DNA of 64,000 nucleotides from Brytella acorum (GTDB lineage Bacteria > Pseudomonadota > Alphaproteobacteria > Acetobacterales > Acetobacteraceae). Made by a program: the position numbers and the translations under genes. The stretch lies in contig NZ_JARBJP010000009.1 of NCBI RefSeq assembly GCF_029309905.1, positions 1 to 64,000 of the forward strand, written 5' to 3'. Below the pieces are notes generated by a model. The model did not search any database. It had not been told where the DNA came from and was given only the letters and a program-made list of their open reading frames with translations. Positions 53,160-62,860 of the stretch are shown piece by piece (the stretch's first letter is position 1; each line of letters begins with the position of its first letter).

Positions 53160-55660
53160 CGTCAGATCCGAGCCGCAAAGACGGATTCGTGCGCGTTCGC
53201 GGCGCGCGGGAACACAACCTCAAGGACGTGGATGTGGACGTCCCGCGCGACCGGCTCGTCGTCTTCACCGGCGTCTCCGGCTCGGGGAAATCCTCGCTCG
53301 CCTTCGGGACGATCTATGCCGAGGCGCAGCGGCGCTATCTGGAATCCGTATCACCCTATGCGCGCCGCCTGTTCCAGCAGATGCCCGTGCCCGACGTGAA
53401 CACCGTGGACGGCCTGCCACCGGCCGTGGCCCTGCAACAGCAGCGCGGCGGCAGTTCGGGGCGCTCCTCGGTCGGCAGCATCACCACGCTCTCGAACCTG
53501 CTGCGGATGCTCTATTCACGCGCGGGAACCTACCCGCCCGGCGCGCCCCACCTCGAAGCCGAAGCGTTTTCGCCCAACACGCCGATGGGCGCCTGTCCGC
53601 GCTGTCACGGTCTCGGGCGCGTCCATGAGGTGACGGAAGCCTCCATGGTGCCGGACCCGAACCTCACCATTCGCGAGCGTGCCGTCGCCGCGTGGCCGAC
53701 AGCGTGGCAGGGCCAGAACATGCGAGACATCCTCGTCACCAGGGGCGTGGACGTCGATCGTCCGTGGAAGGATCTCCCTCAGAAGACGCGGGACTGGATC
53801 CTGTTCACCGACGAAACACCCACCTGTCCGGTCTATCCCGGCCTGACGCATGCACAGGTTCAGGCCGCCATCGCCCGCGGCGTCGAGCCGTCCTATCAGG
53901 GCACATTCACCGGAACGCGACGCTACCTTCTCAACAGCTTCGCCAATTCCCAGAGCGCGAAAATGCGCAGGCGCGCGGAATCCTTCATGGTCGTTTCGGA
54001 CTGCCCGGAATGCCACGGCAGCCGCCTCAACGCCGCCGCGCTCGCCGTCACCTTCGGGGGGCTGAACATCGCGGCCCTCACGGCCCTTCCGCTCGAAGAC
54101 ATCCAGACCACGCTCGCCGCCACGCCCCGAACCGGCACGGACGCCAGGAGCATCGCCGCCAGCCGTATCGTGGCGGACATGATCGGACGCATCGCCGTGC
54201 TGACCGATCTCGGCCTCGGCTATCTGCAAATGGACAGGAGCGTGCAGACGCTCTCGCCGGGCGAATACCAGCGTCTGCGTCTGGGCACGCAGATCCGCTC
54301 CAACCTGTTCGGGGTGGTGTATGTCCTCGACGAGCCATCTTCGGGGCTGCACCCGGTGGACACGCAGGCGCTGGTCCGCGCGCTCGACCGGCTGCGGGAC
54401 GCGGGGAACTCCCTGTTCCTGGTCGAACACAATCTGGACGTCATCCGACAGGCGGAATGGATCGTCGATGTCGGTCCCGATGCGGGCGAGCACGGCGGCA
54501 CGATCCTGTATTCCGGGCAGCCCGAGGGCCTGCGCGATGTGAAGAATTCGCGCACCCGTCCCTATCTGTTCGAGGACGTCAAATCCGTGACGCGCCCTGT
54601 CGGCACGTCCGTTCGCGCACCGATCGGCTGGCTGGCTCTGGCGGATATCACGTGGAACAATCTCGATGGGCTGGAGGTGCGCTTTCCGCTGGGCGTCTTT
54701 ACATCCGTCACCGGCGTTTCGGGCTCGGGCAAATCGTCCCTCGTCAGTCAGGTCCTGGCTTCCATCGTCGCCGGGGCGCTCGGGCAGAAGCTGACGGAGG
54801 CGGAAGACGACGGCGATGAGGACGCCACCGACAGGGAAGAGGGCACGCCGCAAGGCCGCGTCGTTTCGGGGCTCGACATCGTGAAACGGCTGGTGGTGAT
54901 CGACCAGAAGCCCATCGGCCGGACACCCCGCTCCAATCTTGCGACCTATACCGGCCTGTTCGACATGGTGCGCAGGCTGTTCGCACAGACGGACATGGCC
55001 AGACAACGCGGCTACGATGCGGGCTGGTTCTCGTTCAACATGCCCAAAGGTCGCTGTCCGTCCTGCGAGGGCGCCGGATCGGTCATGGTGGAATTGCTGT
55101 TTCTGCCCAGCGTCTATGCGCCATGCCCGGTCTGTCACGGCCGACGCTATCGTCCCGAAGTGCTGGAGGTGCTCTATCGTGGCCGGAACATCGCCGACAT
55201 CCTCGACATGAATGTCGAGGAGGCGCACGCCTTCCTCGCCGATATTCCGGGACCGGCGGCGGCGCTGTCCACCCTGCTCAAGGGCGGTCTCGGCTATCTG
55301 CGTCTTGGCCAGGCCGCGACCGAGCTTTCCGGCGGCGAAGCCCAGCGCATCAAGCTCGCCACCGAGCTTCAGAAACAGCGTCGCGTTCATACGCTCTACA
55401 TTCTCGATGAACCGACGACGGGGCTGCATCCCTCCGATGTGGACAGGCTGGTCTTGCATCTTCAGGAACTGGTGGACGCCGGTCATACGGTCGTCACCGC
55501 CGAGCACGACATGCGCCTCGTCGCGCAGGGCGACTGGGTGATCGACATGGGACCGGGCGCCGGACGTCACGGCGGCAGGGTTGTGGCTGCGGGCACGCCG
55601 TACCAGGTCGCGGAAACGAAAGGGAGCGCGACGGCGCCGTTCCTCGGGGGCTGCCTGTGA
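53156..55660 (+). CDS. UvrA-like ATPase (shortened paralogue)
   Basis: An 834-residue UvrA-family protein, about 100 residues shorter than standard UvrA. The first P-loop is [20 protein letters not shown] and the second is [19 protein letters not shown]. Zinc-binding Cys pairs are at [18 protein letters not shown] and [20 protein letters not shown] signatures are [14 protein letters not shown] and [16 protein letters not shown]. It is of the UvrA2 or excinuclease-like (class III) kind, proposed for DNA damage or drug resistance. Its UvrB-interaction insert seems reduced. Linked to the DUF2075 gene. Confidence 0.87.
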   Translation: MTSDPSRKDGFVRVRGAREHNLKDVDVDVPRDRLVVFTGVSGSGKSSLAFGTIYAEAQRRYLESVSPYARRLFQQMPVPDVNTVDGLPPAVALQQQRGGSSGRSSVGSITTLSNLLRMLYSRAGTYPPGAPHLEAEAFSPNTPMGACPRCHGLGRVHEVTEASMVPDPNLTIRERAVAAWPTAWQGQNMRDILVTRGVDVDRPWKDLPQKTRDWILFTDETPTCPVYPGLTHAQVQAAIARGVEPSYQGTFTGTRRYLLNSFANSQSAKMRRRAESFMVVSDCPECHGSRLNAAALAVTFGGLNIAALTALPLEDIQTTLAATPRTGTDARSIAASRIVADMIGRIAVLTDLGLGYLQMDRSVQTLSPGEYQRLRLGTQIRSNLFGVVYVLDEPSSGLHPVDTQALVRALDRLRDAGNSLFLVEHNLDVIRQAEWIVDVGPDAGEHGGTILYSGQPEGLRDVKNSRTRPYLFEDVKSVTRPVGTSVRAPIGWLALADITWNNLDGLEVRFPLGVFTSVTGVSGSGKSSLVSQVLASIVAGALGQKLTEAEDDGDEDATDREEGTPQGRVVSGLDIVKRLVVIDQKPIGRTPRSNLATYTGLFDMVRRLFAQTDMARQRGYDAGWFSFNMPKGRCPSCEGAGSVMVELLFLPSVYAPCPVCHGRRYRPEVLEVLYRGRNIADILDMNVEEAHAFLADIPGPAAALSTLLKGGLGYLRLGQAATELSGGEAQRIKLATELQKQRRVHTLYILDEPTTGLHPSDVDRLVLHLQELVDAGHTVVTAEHDMRLVAQGDWVIDMGPGAGRHGGRVVAAGTPYQVAETKGSATAPFLGGCL

Positions 55661-55730
55661 CCGGTAACGCTCTTCGGGAATCCGGCGCGGGGGCCTCCCC
55701 GTAAGCCTTCAGTTCGCCTATAAGCGACAG

Positions 55731-55790
55731 GCGTTTAACCGGCGGACGTTTAACCGGCGGGCGTTTAAGCGACGGGCGTTCGACGCAGGA
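55731..55790. repeat. 15-bp tandem repeats, about four units
   Basis: GCGTTTAACCGGCGG (55731-55745) is followed by ACGTTTAACCGGCGG, GCGTTTAAGCGACGG and GCGTTCGACGCAGGA (to 55790), diverging from unit to unit. They lie 22 bp before the next gene. They could be protein-binding sites or a degenerate minisatellite. In one minus-strand frame they would encode repeated RRLNA, which I do not regard as real coding. Confidence 0.85.
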
Positions 55791-55811
55791 ACCGGCTTCG
55801 GGAGGACATCC

Positions 55812-56288
55812 ATGAAAACGACACGTAACGCGACAGGTCTGGTCATGACAGGTCTGGCCAGCATTCTCGGGCTGGCCGTGATGCTCCCGGCCTTCTCGGG
55901 CACGCTCTCACCCGTGGGTACGGCACAGGCCCGGACGGCTTCTCCAACGCCAGCGGTCGGGACGACATGCCATGGCGATCCTGAAAAATTCGTCTATTCA
56001 CAGAACGACGATCCGAAAAAGATGGTCGGACACTGCTACACCCTCGTCACCCAGACTCCCGGTGGCTCCGTCTCCTGGCTGAATCCGCGCACGGCGCTCG
56101 TCGCCTCGCCGGACCTCGACATCAAGCCTCCCATCGTTATTTTCTCCGAGCAGGACATCGAGAAAGACAGGACGGCGCTCGTCATCGCCGTCCCGCCCAC
56201 GCATCTTTCCGTCATCCTGAATCCGGCCAATGGATCGACCCGGCAGGTGAATTTCATAACGCTCAAAATCCTGAAATACCTGGACTGA
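55812..56288 (+). CDS. Exported hypothetical protein
   Basis: A 158-residue protein with an N-terminal signal or anchor (GLVMTGLASILGLAVMLPAF). The mature domain of about 110 residues has two cysteines in TTCHGDP and GHCYT, probably a disulphide, and beta-strand character (CYTLVTQTPGGSVSWLNPRT). I do not recognise the family. A GGAGG site precedes the ATG. It is preceded by a 15-bp tandem repeat and is convergent with the pirin gene. Confidence 0.6.
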   Translation: MKTTRNATGLVMTGLASILGLAVMLPAFSGTLSPVGTAQARTASPTPAVGTTCHGDPEKFVYSQNDDPKKMVGHCYTLVTQTPGGSVSWLNPRTALVASPDLDIKPPIVIFSEQDIEKDRTALVIAVPPTHLSVILNPANGSTRQVNFITLKILKYLD

Positions 56289-56318
56289 CGGTCCCTCCTC
56301 CAGGTCAAATCGCAGGCG

Positions 56319-57185
56319 TCATGGACCGCGGCCGAACGTCCCGCTGCGGACATCGGCCATGGCCTGGCGGATCTCGGCCTGGGTGTTCATGACGAACGGG
56401 CCATAACCCACGATCGGCTCGTCGATCGGCTCCCCCGTCAGCACGAGCAGTGTCGTGTCACTGTGCGCATGCACATGGACGGAGCTCCCCTCGCGGCTCA
56501 GCAGGAGCATTTCGGCGTCGCCTGCGTCCTGCGTGCCGTCCACGGTAATGCGTCCGTTCAGCACGATCAGCATCGAGGTGTGACCCTCCGGCAGATCGAG
56601 GCTGAAATCCGTGTCCCGCTTCAGACGCACATCCCAGACATTGATCGGTGTGAAAGTATGGGCCGGCCCCACGACCCCGCGGAACGCACCAGCGATCACG
56701 CGCGCGCTCCCTGCCCCTTCAGGCAATTCGACCACCGGAATCGTCGACGAGACGATGGGCTGATAGCCTGGCGCGGCCATCTTGTCCTTCGCGGGCAGGT
56801 TAACCCAGAGCTGCACCATGCGGAACGGACCGCCCGTCTTCGCGAAAGACGGCGCGTGATATTCCTCATGGAGGATGCCGCCGCCCGCCGTCATCCACTG
56901 CACGTCACCCGGCCCGATCACGCCGCCATGCCCGGCGGAATCGCGATGCTCGACCTGCCCGTCATAAACGATGGTCACGGTCTCGAAACCACGATGCGGA
57001 TGCTGTCCTACGCCCAGACGTTTCGTGGTGGGCTCGAACACATGCGGCCCGGCATAATCCAGCAGCAGGAACGGGCTGACATGGCCGCCGAGGTCATTAT
57101 AGGAAAAGAGCGAGCGAACGGGGAAACCGTCACCCACCCAGTGACCACGATCATTGCCGTACCGGCCAAGCACTGTCTTGTTCAT
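56319..57185 (-). CDS. Pirin-family protein
   Basis: A 288-residue bicupin. The iron-binding motif is VGQHPHRGFETVTIVYDGQV with HRDSAGHGGVIGPGDVQWMT, and GGGILHEEYH follows. The C-terminal cupin contains SSVHVHAHSDTTLLVLTGEP. Some pirins act as quercetinases, others as redox regulators. The start is set at 57185, with AGGAGA before it; longer frames extend into the LysR gene region. It is divergent from the LysR-type gene, which is likely its regulator. Confidence 0.9.
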   Translation of the reverse strand: MNKTVLGRYGNDRGHWVGDGFPVRSLFSYNDLGGHVSPFLLLDYAGPHVFEPTTKRLGVGQHPHRGFETVTIVYDGQVEHRDSAGHGGVIGPGDVQWMTAGGGILHEEYHAPSFAKTGGPFRMVQLWVNLPAKDKMAAPGYQPIVSSTIPVVELPEGAGSARVIAGAFRGVVGPAHTFTPINVWDVRLKRDTDFSLDLPEGHTSMLIVLNGRITVDGTQDAGDAEMLLLSREGSSVHVHAHSDTTLLVLTGEPIDEPIVGYGPFVMNTQAEIRQAMADVRSGTFGRGP

Positions 57186-57273
57186 GATGTTTCTCCTCTG
57201 TATGCGAAAATAGAAATAGAACCGTGGATCCGAAAGATTGCGATTTTCGACGCATCGTCCTACGGATAGGACG

Positions 57274-58194
57274 ATGATGGACCTGAATGACATGGCGTAT
57301 TTCGTCGCCGTCGTGGATCACGGCGGCTTCGCGGCCGCCGGTCGGGCGCTCGGCCTCCAGAAATCCCGCCTCAGCCGACGCATTCTCATGCTGGAGGCAC
57401 GTCTGGACGTGCGCCTGCTCAACCGCTCGTCCCGGCGATTTTCCGTCACGGAAATCGGGCGCGCCTATTATGAACGCTGCATGGCCATGCTGGTCGAGGC
57501 CGAAGCCGCCGAAGAGCTTGTGGCGCAGACCCATGCGCGCCCGTGCGGGGTGATCCGCATGAGCTGTCCGATCGGGCTGCTTTCCTTCCGGTTCGGAGTG
57601 CTTATCAGCCGCTTCATGATGGAGAATCCCGAGGTGGAAATCCGTCTGGATGCGACCAACCGACGCGTGGACGTGATCGCCGAGGGACTGGACCTCGCCA
57701 TCCGTGTGCGTTTTCCGCCCCTGCCGCCGTCAGATCTGGTGATGCGCAAACTCGATGACAGCACGCAGTGCCTCGTCGCCAGCCCGACGCTCCTGTCCGC
57801 GCCGCTGGCCTCGCCCGCCGATCTGACCGGACTGCCGAGCATGGACTGGGGCTCGACCGGCGAGAGCCATGCCTGGCAGCTTCATCATGACGACGGACGC
57901 AGCGCGACCGTTCCTCACCGCCCTCGCCTGCTGACCGACGATATGGGCGCGCTCCGCGAAGCCGCGCTAGCGGGCATGGGCGTCGTGCAGATGCCCACCA
58001 TGATGATCTGGCGCGATGTCGCGGAGGGCCGCCTTATCTCCGTTCTGCCTGAGTGGCGACCGCCCACCGGGCTGATCCACGCGGTTTTCCCCTCGCGCCG
58101 TGGTGTCCTGCCCTCGGTGCGCGCCCTGCTGGATTTCATGACGGACGCTTGCATCGCCCAAAGCATGGATGCCGCCCGAACCATGCGCCCGTGA
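57274..58194 (+). CDS. LysR-family transcriptional regulator
   Basis: A 306-residue LysR-type regulator. The winged helix at residues about 1-60 reads MAYFVAVVDHGGFAAAGRAL, then LQKSRLSRRILMLE with LLNRSSRRFSVTEIG. The substrate-binding domain follows (IRMSCPIGLLSFRFGVLISR, and RLDATNRRVDVIAEGLDLAI). Start at 57274 with GGATAGG before it; a second ATG follows at once. It is divergent from the pirin gene across an 88-bp gap, so control of pirin is likely. Confidence 0.9.
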   Translation: MMDLNDMAYFVAVVDHGGFAAAGRALGLQKSRLSRRILMLEARLDVRLLNRSSRRFSVTEIGRAYYERCMAMLVEAEAAEELVAQTHARPCGVIRMSCPIGLLSFRFGVLISRFMMENPEVEIRLDATNRRVDVIAEGLDLAIRVRFPPLPPSDLVMRKLDDSTQCLVASPTLLSAPLASPADLTGLPSMDWGSTGESHAWQLHHDDGRSATVPHRPRLLTDDMGALREAALAGMGVVQMPTMMIWRDVAEGRLISVLPEWRPPTGLIHAVFPSRRGVLPSVRALLDFMTDACIAQSMDAARTMRP

Positions 58195-58296
58195 TTATGC
58201 GTCCGTGACATGCGCTCGTGACATGCGCTCTGGCCTCATCATCTCAGGGCGGGATAAAGGAACAACCATGAGTGACTTCCGAGCGACTGGCCCTGC

Positions 58297-59220
58297 ATGC
58301 TGACCCGTCTTTTTCCCGTATGGGCCCTGTGCGTGTCCGTGGCGGCCATTTGTGCGCCGCATCCCTTCCTGTCTCTGACATCCGCGATCACCCCGCTGCT
58401 CGCATTCATCATGTTTACGATGGGCATAACGCTGACAGCTGGAGATTTTACGCGTATTGCCCGACGTCCCCTGCCCGTAATCGCCGGTGTGACGCTGCAT
58501 TATCTCGTCATGCCTCTGGCGGCATGGGCCATCGCGCACGCCCTTTGCATGCCCCCTCAACTGGCGACAGGCATGGTTCTCGTTGGATGTGTCGCCAGCG
58601 GAACGGCCTCCAACGTCATGATCTATCTCTCGCGCGGGGATGTCGCGCTTTCGGTGAGCATAAGCACCCTGTCCACGCTGGTCGGCATCGTGGCGACCCC
58701 TCTGCTGACACGGCTTTACGTCTCGGCGGATGTGACGGTCGATAGCTGGGGCCTGTTCAGAAGCATCATCCTGATCGTTGCGCTGCCTGTTTTGGGCGGC
58801 CTCGCCGTCAATACATGGGGCCACCGTTTCGTAAGACGCGTCGAACCTGCCCTGCCACTGGTCGCCATGGTTTCGATCCTCACGATCATCGGATGCATCG
58901 TCGCTGGCGTCAGCCCGTCCCTGCCTTTGGCTGGCCCCCTCGTTCTTGTCGGCGTGATCATCCACAACGCCGTCGGCCTGCTCGGAGGCTACTGGGGCGG
59001 CCGCCTTCTGCGCTTTGACGAGAGCGTATGCCGCACGCTCGCGCTTGAGGTCGGAATGCAGAATTCCGGCCTCGCCGCGACACTGGGCCGGATCTATTTC
59101 TCTCCTCTGGCGGCACTGCCGGGCGCCATTTTTTCCATCTGGCACAATATATCGGGTTCGCTGCTGGCAGCCTTCTGGTCCGCACGGCCCACCGCTTCGC
59201 CGGATCCGACGAAGCGCTAG
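58297..59220 (+). CDS. BASS-family (bile acid:sodium symporter-type) transporter
   Basis: A 307-residue membrane transporter with ten predicted helices. It has the family unwound-helix motif [19 protein letters not shown] with [20 protein letters not shown], and [19 protein letters not shown]. Relatives carry bile acids, pantothenate precursors (PanS) or other anions with sodium. The specific substrate cannot be read. The ribosome binding site is weak. Confidence 0.85.
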   Translation: MLTRLFPVWALCVSVAAICAPHPFLSLTSAITPLLAFIMFTMGITLTAGDFTRIARRPLPVIAGVTLHYLVMPLAAWAIAHALCMPPQLATGMVLVGCVASGTASNVMIYLSRGDVALSVSISTLSTLVGIVATPLLTRLYVSADVTVDSWGLFRSIILIVALPVLGGLAVNTWGHRFVRRVEPALPLVAMVSILTIIGCIVAGVSPSLPLAGPLVLVGVIIHNAVGLLGGYWGGRLLRFDESVCRTLALEVGMQNSGLAATLGRIYFSPLAALPGAIFSIWHNISGSLLAAFWSARPTASPDPTKR

Positions 59221-59271
59221 GGCGGCGCGGCCAAGACCGCCCCTCGATCTCACGCGACGCGGGTTTCTACA

Positions 59272-59343
59272 TTACACACCAAACAGGTGACCGATCCCGC
59301 CGGTGACGATCATCGCCACGATGCCCCAGAACGTCACACGTAA
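59272..59343 (-). pseudogene. VIT1/CCC1-type transporter remnant (C-terminal tail)
   Basis: The last residues of a minus-strand frame, LRVTFWGIVAMIVTGGIGHL then FGV and a stop at 59272, look like the C-terminal helix of VIT1/CCC1-family iron/manganese transporters. Sequence homology is lost upstream of about 59343, where a piece of a different gene begins on the other strand. A dead end-fragment. Confidence 0.45.
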
Positions 59344-59569
59344 CCGCCCCGCGACGCAGGCTGCCATGCGTGGTACCAATGCCGCTGTTGTGGGTCTGCT
59401 GGGCGCCACTTTGTACACGCCGGTCTGGACGGGCGCGGTCAAATCATCGGGCGATCTCGGACTCGTACTTGTCGGCTTCGCTCTGCTGACACTCTGGCGG
59501 GCACCCCCACTGGTCGTGGTCGTCATCAGTGCCGCAGGAGGAATCGTTTTGGGACAAACAGCGTCATGA
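59340..59569 (+). pseudogene. Chromate transporter (ChrA-type) remnant, C-terminal part
   Basis: The frame NRPATQAAMRGTNAAVVGLL, then LGATLYTPVWTGAV and LWRAPPLVVVVISAAGGIVL, resembles the C-terminal segment of ChrA proteins (family form roughly A..G..AAVVGLL..ALY.PVW). The rest of the gene is missing, and it abuts the VIT1-like fragment. From 59570 to 59814 I see no gene. Confidence 0.6.
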
Positions 59570-59814
59570 AAAGCTACGCATGTATTTTATGGCCGGAGCG
59601 AAATGCGCGACGAGCGGGAGTCGCGATCACGATCTGGCCTGACATCGAAAGTATAGCCGCCTTCCCGCAGCGTTGCGCTCAAACCGCCTGACAATACTCC
59701 CTGTACCCGCGGATCGGGAGATTGGGAAATTATAAGCTGACAATGCTTGCTCTTTCGCTTTTCTCAAGGGCCATGATCACCCGTGCCTCACAATCCGCCA
59801 TTGAGAGATCGCTC

Positions 59815-60621
59815 ATGCCCAGTCGTCCGGACCGTCGTCGATCAGAGCGAATTCGACGTTCAGGGAAATGGATATTGTGGTTCGGAGCCCTGCTGATCCT
59901 TTTATTCGTCTCGCTCGGGGCGAAGGCTTCCGAATGCGGTTCGCAGTCTCTCATCATTTCCTATCGAACGACACCTGCGGGGCGTCCCGGACTACTGGGC
60001 GCGCTGCGTACCCGGCTGGCCCCTCGTTTGGAGAAGCTGCGCGCCAGGGACGCATTGTCTCACTACCGCATCCTGTTCAGCCGGTTCGTCGACTCACAGA
60101 CATGGGACGCTCTCGTGATTCTGGAATTCCGGAACGATGCCCAGTCAACGGCCTGGCGTCATGTCGATCAGAAAACCCCCGGCGGCATCGACACTAAAAA
60201 TCTGGCGACCTCCCTCGCGTTGGAAAGCACCGTGTCCGACTGCGTCGGTCATGGCGGCCCTCTTTCTGGCAACCCAGATCCGGTCTACATGGCCATACCG
60301 TATGATTATTTCGTTTCTCCGGCCGAATATGCAGCTTATGCCCGCGCTTATGTGGAGCCGCAGACCAATGGCTGGATGAACGCAGGCGCCCTGAATGCCT
60401 ACCAACTCTACATGGCACGCTACCCCGCCGGTCGAAGCTGGATGTCGCTCCTGCTCCTCGCCTATCACGGTGACGCAGGCCTGAACGAACGCAACGCCGT
60501 GGTCGCCGCCACACGCAAATCGTTGGCCACAAACCCCGAGTGGACGGCGCGGGCGCAGGGGAAGCAGCATATCCGCGCTGAAAAGGCTGCCATGATCGCC
60601 GATATGATCGCCGGCCAGTGA
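59815..60621 (+). CDS. Exported hypothetical protein
   Basis: A 268-residue protein with a basic N-terminus (RPDRRRSERIRRSGK), one signal or anchor helix (WILWFGALLILLFVSLGAKA), and a mature domain of about 235 residues with two near-terminal cysteines (ASECGSQSLIISYRTTPAGR; TVSDCVGHGG). I recognise no family. The start at 59815 keeps the signal near the N-terminus. It is convergent with the histidine kinase gene. Confidence 0.6.
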   Translation: MPSRPDRRRSERIRRSGKWILWFGALLILLFVSLGAKASECGSQSLIISYRTTPAGRPGLLGALRTRLAPRLEKLRARDALSHYRILFSRFVDSQTWDALVILEFRNDAQSTAWRHVDQKTPGGIDTKNLATSLALESTVSDCVGHGGPLSGNPDPVYMAIPYDYFVSPAEYAAYARAYVEPQTNGWMNAGALNAYQLYMARYPAGRSWMSLLLLAYHGDAGLNERNAVVAATRKSLATNPEWTARAQGKQHIRAEKAAMIADMIAGQ

Positions 60622-60753
60622 GGACTGCCGGAAGGGCCATCGGAAAGTTCCTCAAACATGCACGCGCCGACCACACGGGATGTCGACCACCATTCCCGCG
60701 CACAGCTTACGCCACTGGAAATATCGGAGCAGCGGTTCGCAGGATGACAAGCC

Positions 60754-62157
60754 TTATGGACGATACGGGATCGGAACAGGGATCATGATGTCGCAGCGCA
60801 GCCCCGGATTGTTGTCCCCAAGCCGGATGTTGCCGCCATGCAGCCGGACGATCGCCCGCACCATGCTCAGTCCCAGCCCGGTGCCGGGCACGGTGCGGCT
60901 TGCATCGAGCCGCACCATTTTCTCGAAAACCCTTTCGCGATCGGCAGCGAGGATACCAGGCCCCGTATCCGACACGACAAGAACAGTCCCTCCTTGACCT
61001 TGATTGGCGGAGAGGGTGATTTTCGTTCCTGAAGAACAATGGTTGATGGCGTTTTCGATCAGGTTGGACAGCATCTGAACCAGCAGAACACGGCTGCCCT
61101 CGATCACCATGTCGGGTGGCGGCATGGCCACGACAAGAGTCTGCGCGTGGTCTTCGGCAACCGCCAGATAAGACGCGTTGATCGTCTCGAACAGCTCCAC
61201 GACCGGGAGCGTCTGGCTATCCGGAATGCGGTCCCCTGCTTCAATCTGGGCAAGTCTCAGAAGAGATGAGAAAATCTCAAGTGCATCATGAAGATCGTCT
61301 TTTGCCCTCTCCAGCGCGACATTTCGACTGTCAGGCTGAGGCGTGTCTGTGGCTTCGTCGAGATGCTGCCCCAGTCGCGCCAGAGGCCGTCGCATGTCAT
61401 GGGCGATATCGTCCGACACCTGACGCACACTGGCGATCAGAACCTCATTCCGATCGAGCATCGCATTCAGGCTGCCGGAAAGATGATCGAATTCGTCTCC
61501 GGTTCCATTGAGGACAAGTCTGCGTGAAATATCGCCCCGCATGATTTCGCGCGCGGTCAGGCTAACGCTTTCGATTTTGCCGAGCACAAGACGGCTAAGG
61601 ATAAAACCGCCGCCAAGGCCAATCAGAAGGAAGGCGACACTGCTCCACGCCAGGCTGAGCCAGAGATCGCGACGCAGGGACTGGAGGGGCGTGGCGTCGA
61701 TGCCAACAAAGAAATAACCGCCGTCACTCAGAATCGTGCCATATCCGATCACAGGATGGCGGTCGGGACGCACTGTGCGGTGCGTCCAGGACAGCCACCT
61801 CCACCCCGCAACCGCTCGCAGATGGAACATATTGCCGGTGGCGACATGTTCCTCGGCGTCCTGTAGCAGATAATAAAATCCCGGCTCGTGCTTAACGAGT
61901 TCGCTCACGACAGGACGCAGAAGCGTGGTATTCTGACCATGGGCTTCCGAAAAGGTCTCGTCCCGTTCATTTGCAACGGTAAGCATGATCTGTTGCGAGA
62001 GCAGTTTTTGGCTATGGTATCCGGACAACGCCATAACCATCAGTCCGCTGACGAGGAAACAGGCGGCAAACAAGCCGACAATGCGAAATGACGAACTGCG
62101 GAAGACCGGCAGTCGCCGTGACGATGCCTGAGAGGTCAATGTCCGGGATATCGTCAT
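60754..62157 (-). CDS. Sensor histidine kinase
   Basis: A 467-residue membrane sensor kinase. Two transmembrane helices (IVGLFAACFLVSGLMVMALS, and LAWSSVAFLLIGLGGGFILS) flank a periplasmic domain of about 120 residues. A HAMP domain follows. The phosphorylated histidine is in VSDDIAHDMRRPLARLGQHL. The ATP-binding domain has NLIENAINHCSSG, VVSDTGPGI and GTGLGLSMVRAIVRLHGGNI. It follows the response regulator by four bases. The signal is not known; its link to an RND pump suggests a metal or a toxic compound. Confidence 0.9.
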   Translation of the reverse strand: MTISRTLTSQASSRRLPVFRSSSFRIVGLFAACFLVSGLMVMALSGYHSQKLLSQQIMLTVANERDETFSEAHGQNTTLLRPVVSELVKHEPGFYYLLQDAEEHVATGNMFHLRAVAGWRWLSWTHRTVRPDRHPVIGYGTILSDGGYFFVGIDATPLQSLRRDLWLSLAWSSVAFLLIGLGGGFILSRLVLGKIESVSLTAREIMRGDISRRLVLNGTGDEFDHLSGSLNAMLDRNEVLIASVRQVSDDIAHDMRRPLARLGQHLDEATDTPQPDSRNVALERAKDDLHDALEIFSSLLRLAQIEAGDRIPDSQTLPVVELFETINASYLAVAEDHAQTLVVAMPPPDMVIEGSRVLLVQMLSNLIENAINHCSSGTKITLSANQGQGGTVLVVSDTGPGILAADRERVFEKMVRLDASRTVPGTGLGLSMVRAIVRLHGGNIRLGDNNPGLRCDIMIPVPIPYRP

Positions 62158-62161
62158 GATG

Positions 62162-62860
62162 TCAGGGATGCCGCAACACATAGCCCTGACCTCTGATCGT
62201 GTGGATCAAGGGCGGAGCGCCCCGGCCCAGACGTTCACGCAGTCGGCTGATATGTGTTTCGACAAGATTGGTCCGAATGGGAAAATCGATATTCCACACC
62301 GACTGAAGCAGCATTTCCCGCGTGACCACGGCAAAAGGGCGACGCATGAAATATTCCAGAAGATTCAGTTCCTGTGACTGGATATAGAGTTTTTGTCCCG
62401 AACGATGAACTTCCCGTTGCAGAAGATCCAATTCGACATCGGCGAAGATCAGGCGTGTTTCCTGAGGATGAGATCGCGTGCGACGCAGCAGGGCGTCGAG
62501 TCTGGCCGAAAGCTCGGTGACCGAAAAAGGCTTGACGAGGTAATCGTCAGCACCGCGCCTCAAGCCTGTCACGCGGTCGCTGATCCCATCCATGGTCGTC
62601 AGAAACAAAACTGGCGTCCGGATATCGGCCGTGCGCATGTCTTCCAGAATATTCAGGCCATCCAGACCGGGAAGCCTGCGATCGAGAATGACGCAGTCCC
62701 ATGATTCGTTGAAAGCCAGATTTCGGCCCTGTGTGCCGTCTGCAACGACCGTGAGGGCGACATGCGCCAGTGTGGGTGATCGCTCGATATAAGTCGCCGT
62801 ATCCAGGTCGTCTTCGACCAACAGAACGCGAGGCATCGCTTTATGGGAGTTATCTGTCAC
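62162..62860 (-). CDS. OmpR-family response regulator
   Basis: A 232-residue two-component regulator. The receiver domain has PRVLLVEDDLDTATYIERSP, the phosphoacceptor Asp in DCVILDRRLPGLDGL, and the conserved Thr and Lys in FLTTMDG and DDYLVKPF. The winged-helix output domain has LNLLEYFMRRPFAVVTREML and HTIRGQGYVLRHP. It overlaps the RND gene stop (ATGA) and sits just before the kinase gene, so it is likely the controller of the efflux pump. Confidence 0.93.
   Translation of the reverse strand: MTDNSHKAMPRVLLVEDDLDTATYIERSPTLAHVALTVVADGTQGRNLAFNESWDCVILDRRLPGLDGLNILEDMRTADIRTPVLFLTTMDGISDRVTGLRRGADDYLVKPFSVTELSARLDALLRRTRSHPQETRLIFADVELDLLQREVHRSGQKLYIQSQELNLLEYFMRRPFAVVTREMLLQSVWNIDFPIRTNLVETHISRLRERLGRGAPPLIHTIRGQGYVLRHP

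Noticed and set aside
53516-55570. A 684-codon open frame antisense to the UvrA-like gene
   Set aside because: It has no recognisable domain, is rich in His/Arg/Asp as expected for the antisense of a high-GC gene, and the sense gene is well supported by P-loops and zinc-binding cysteines.
58190-58235. Short direct repeats GTGACATGCGCTC after the LysR gene
   Set aside because: Only two copies of 13 bp at a gene end. No link to a gene start, and no larger structure.
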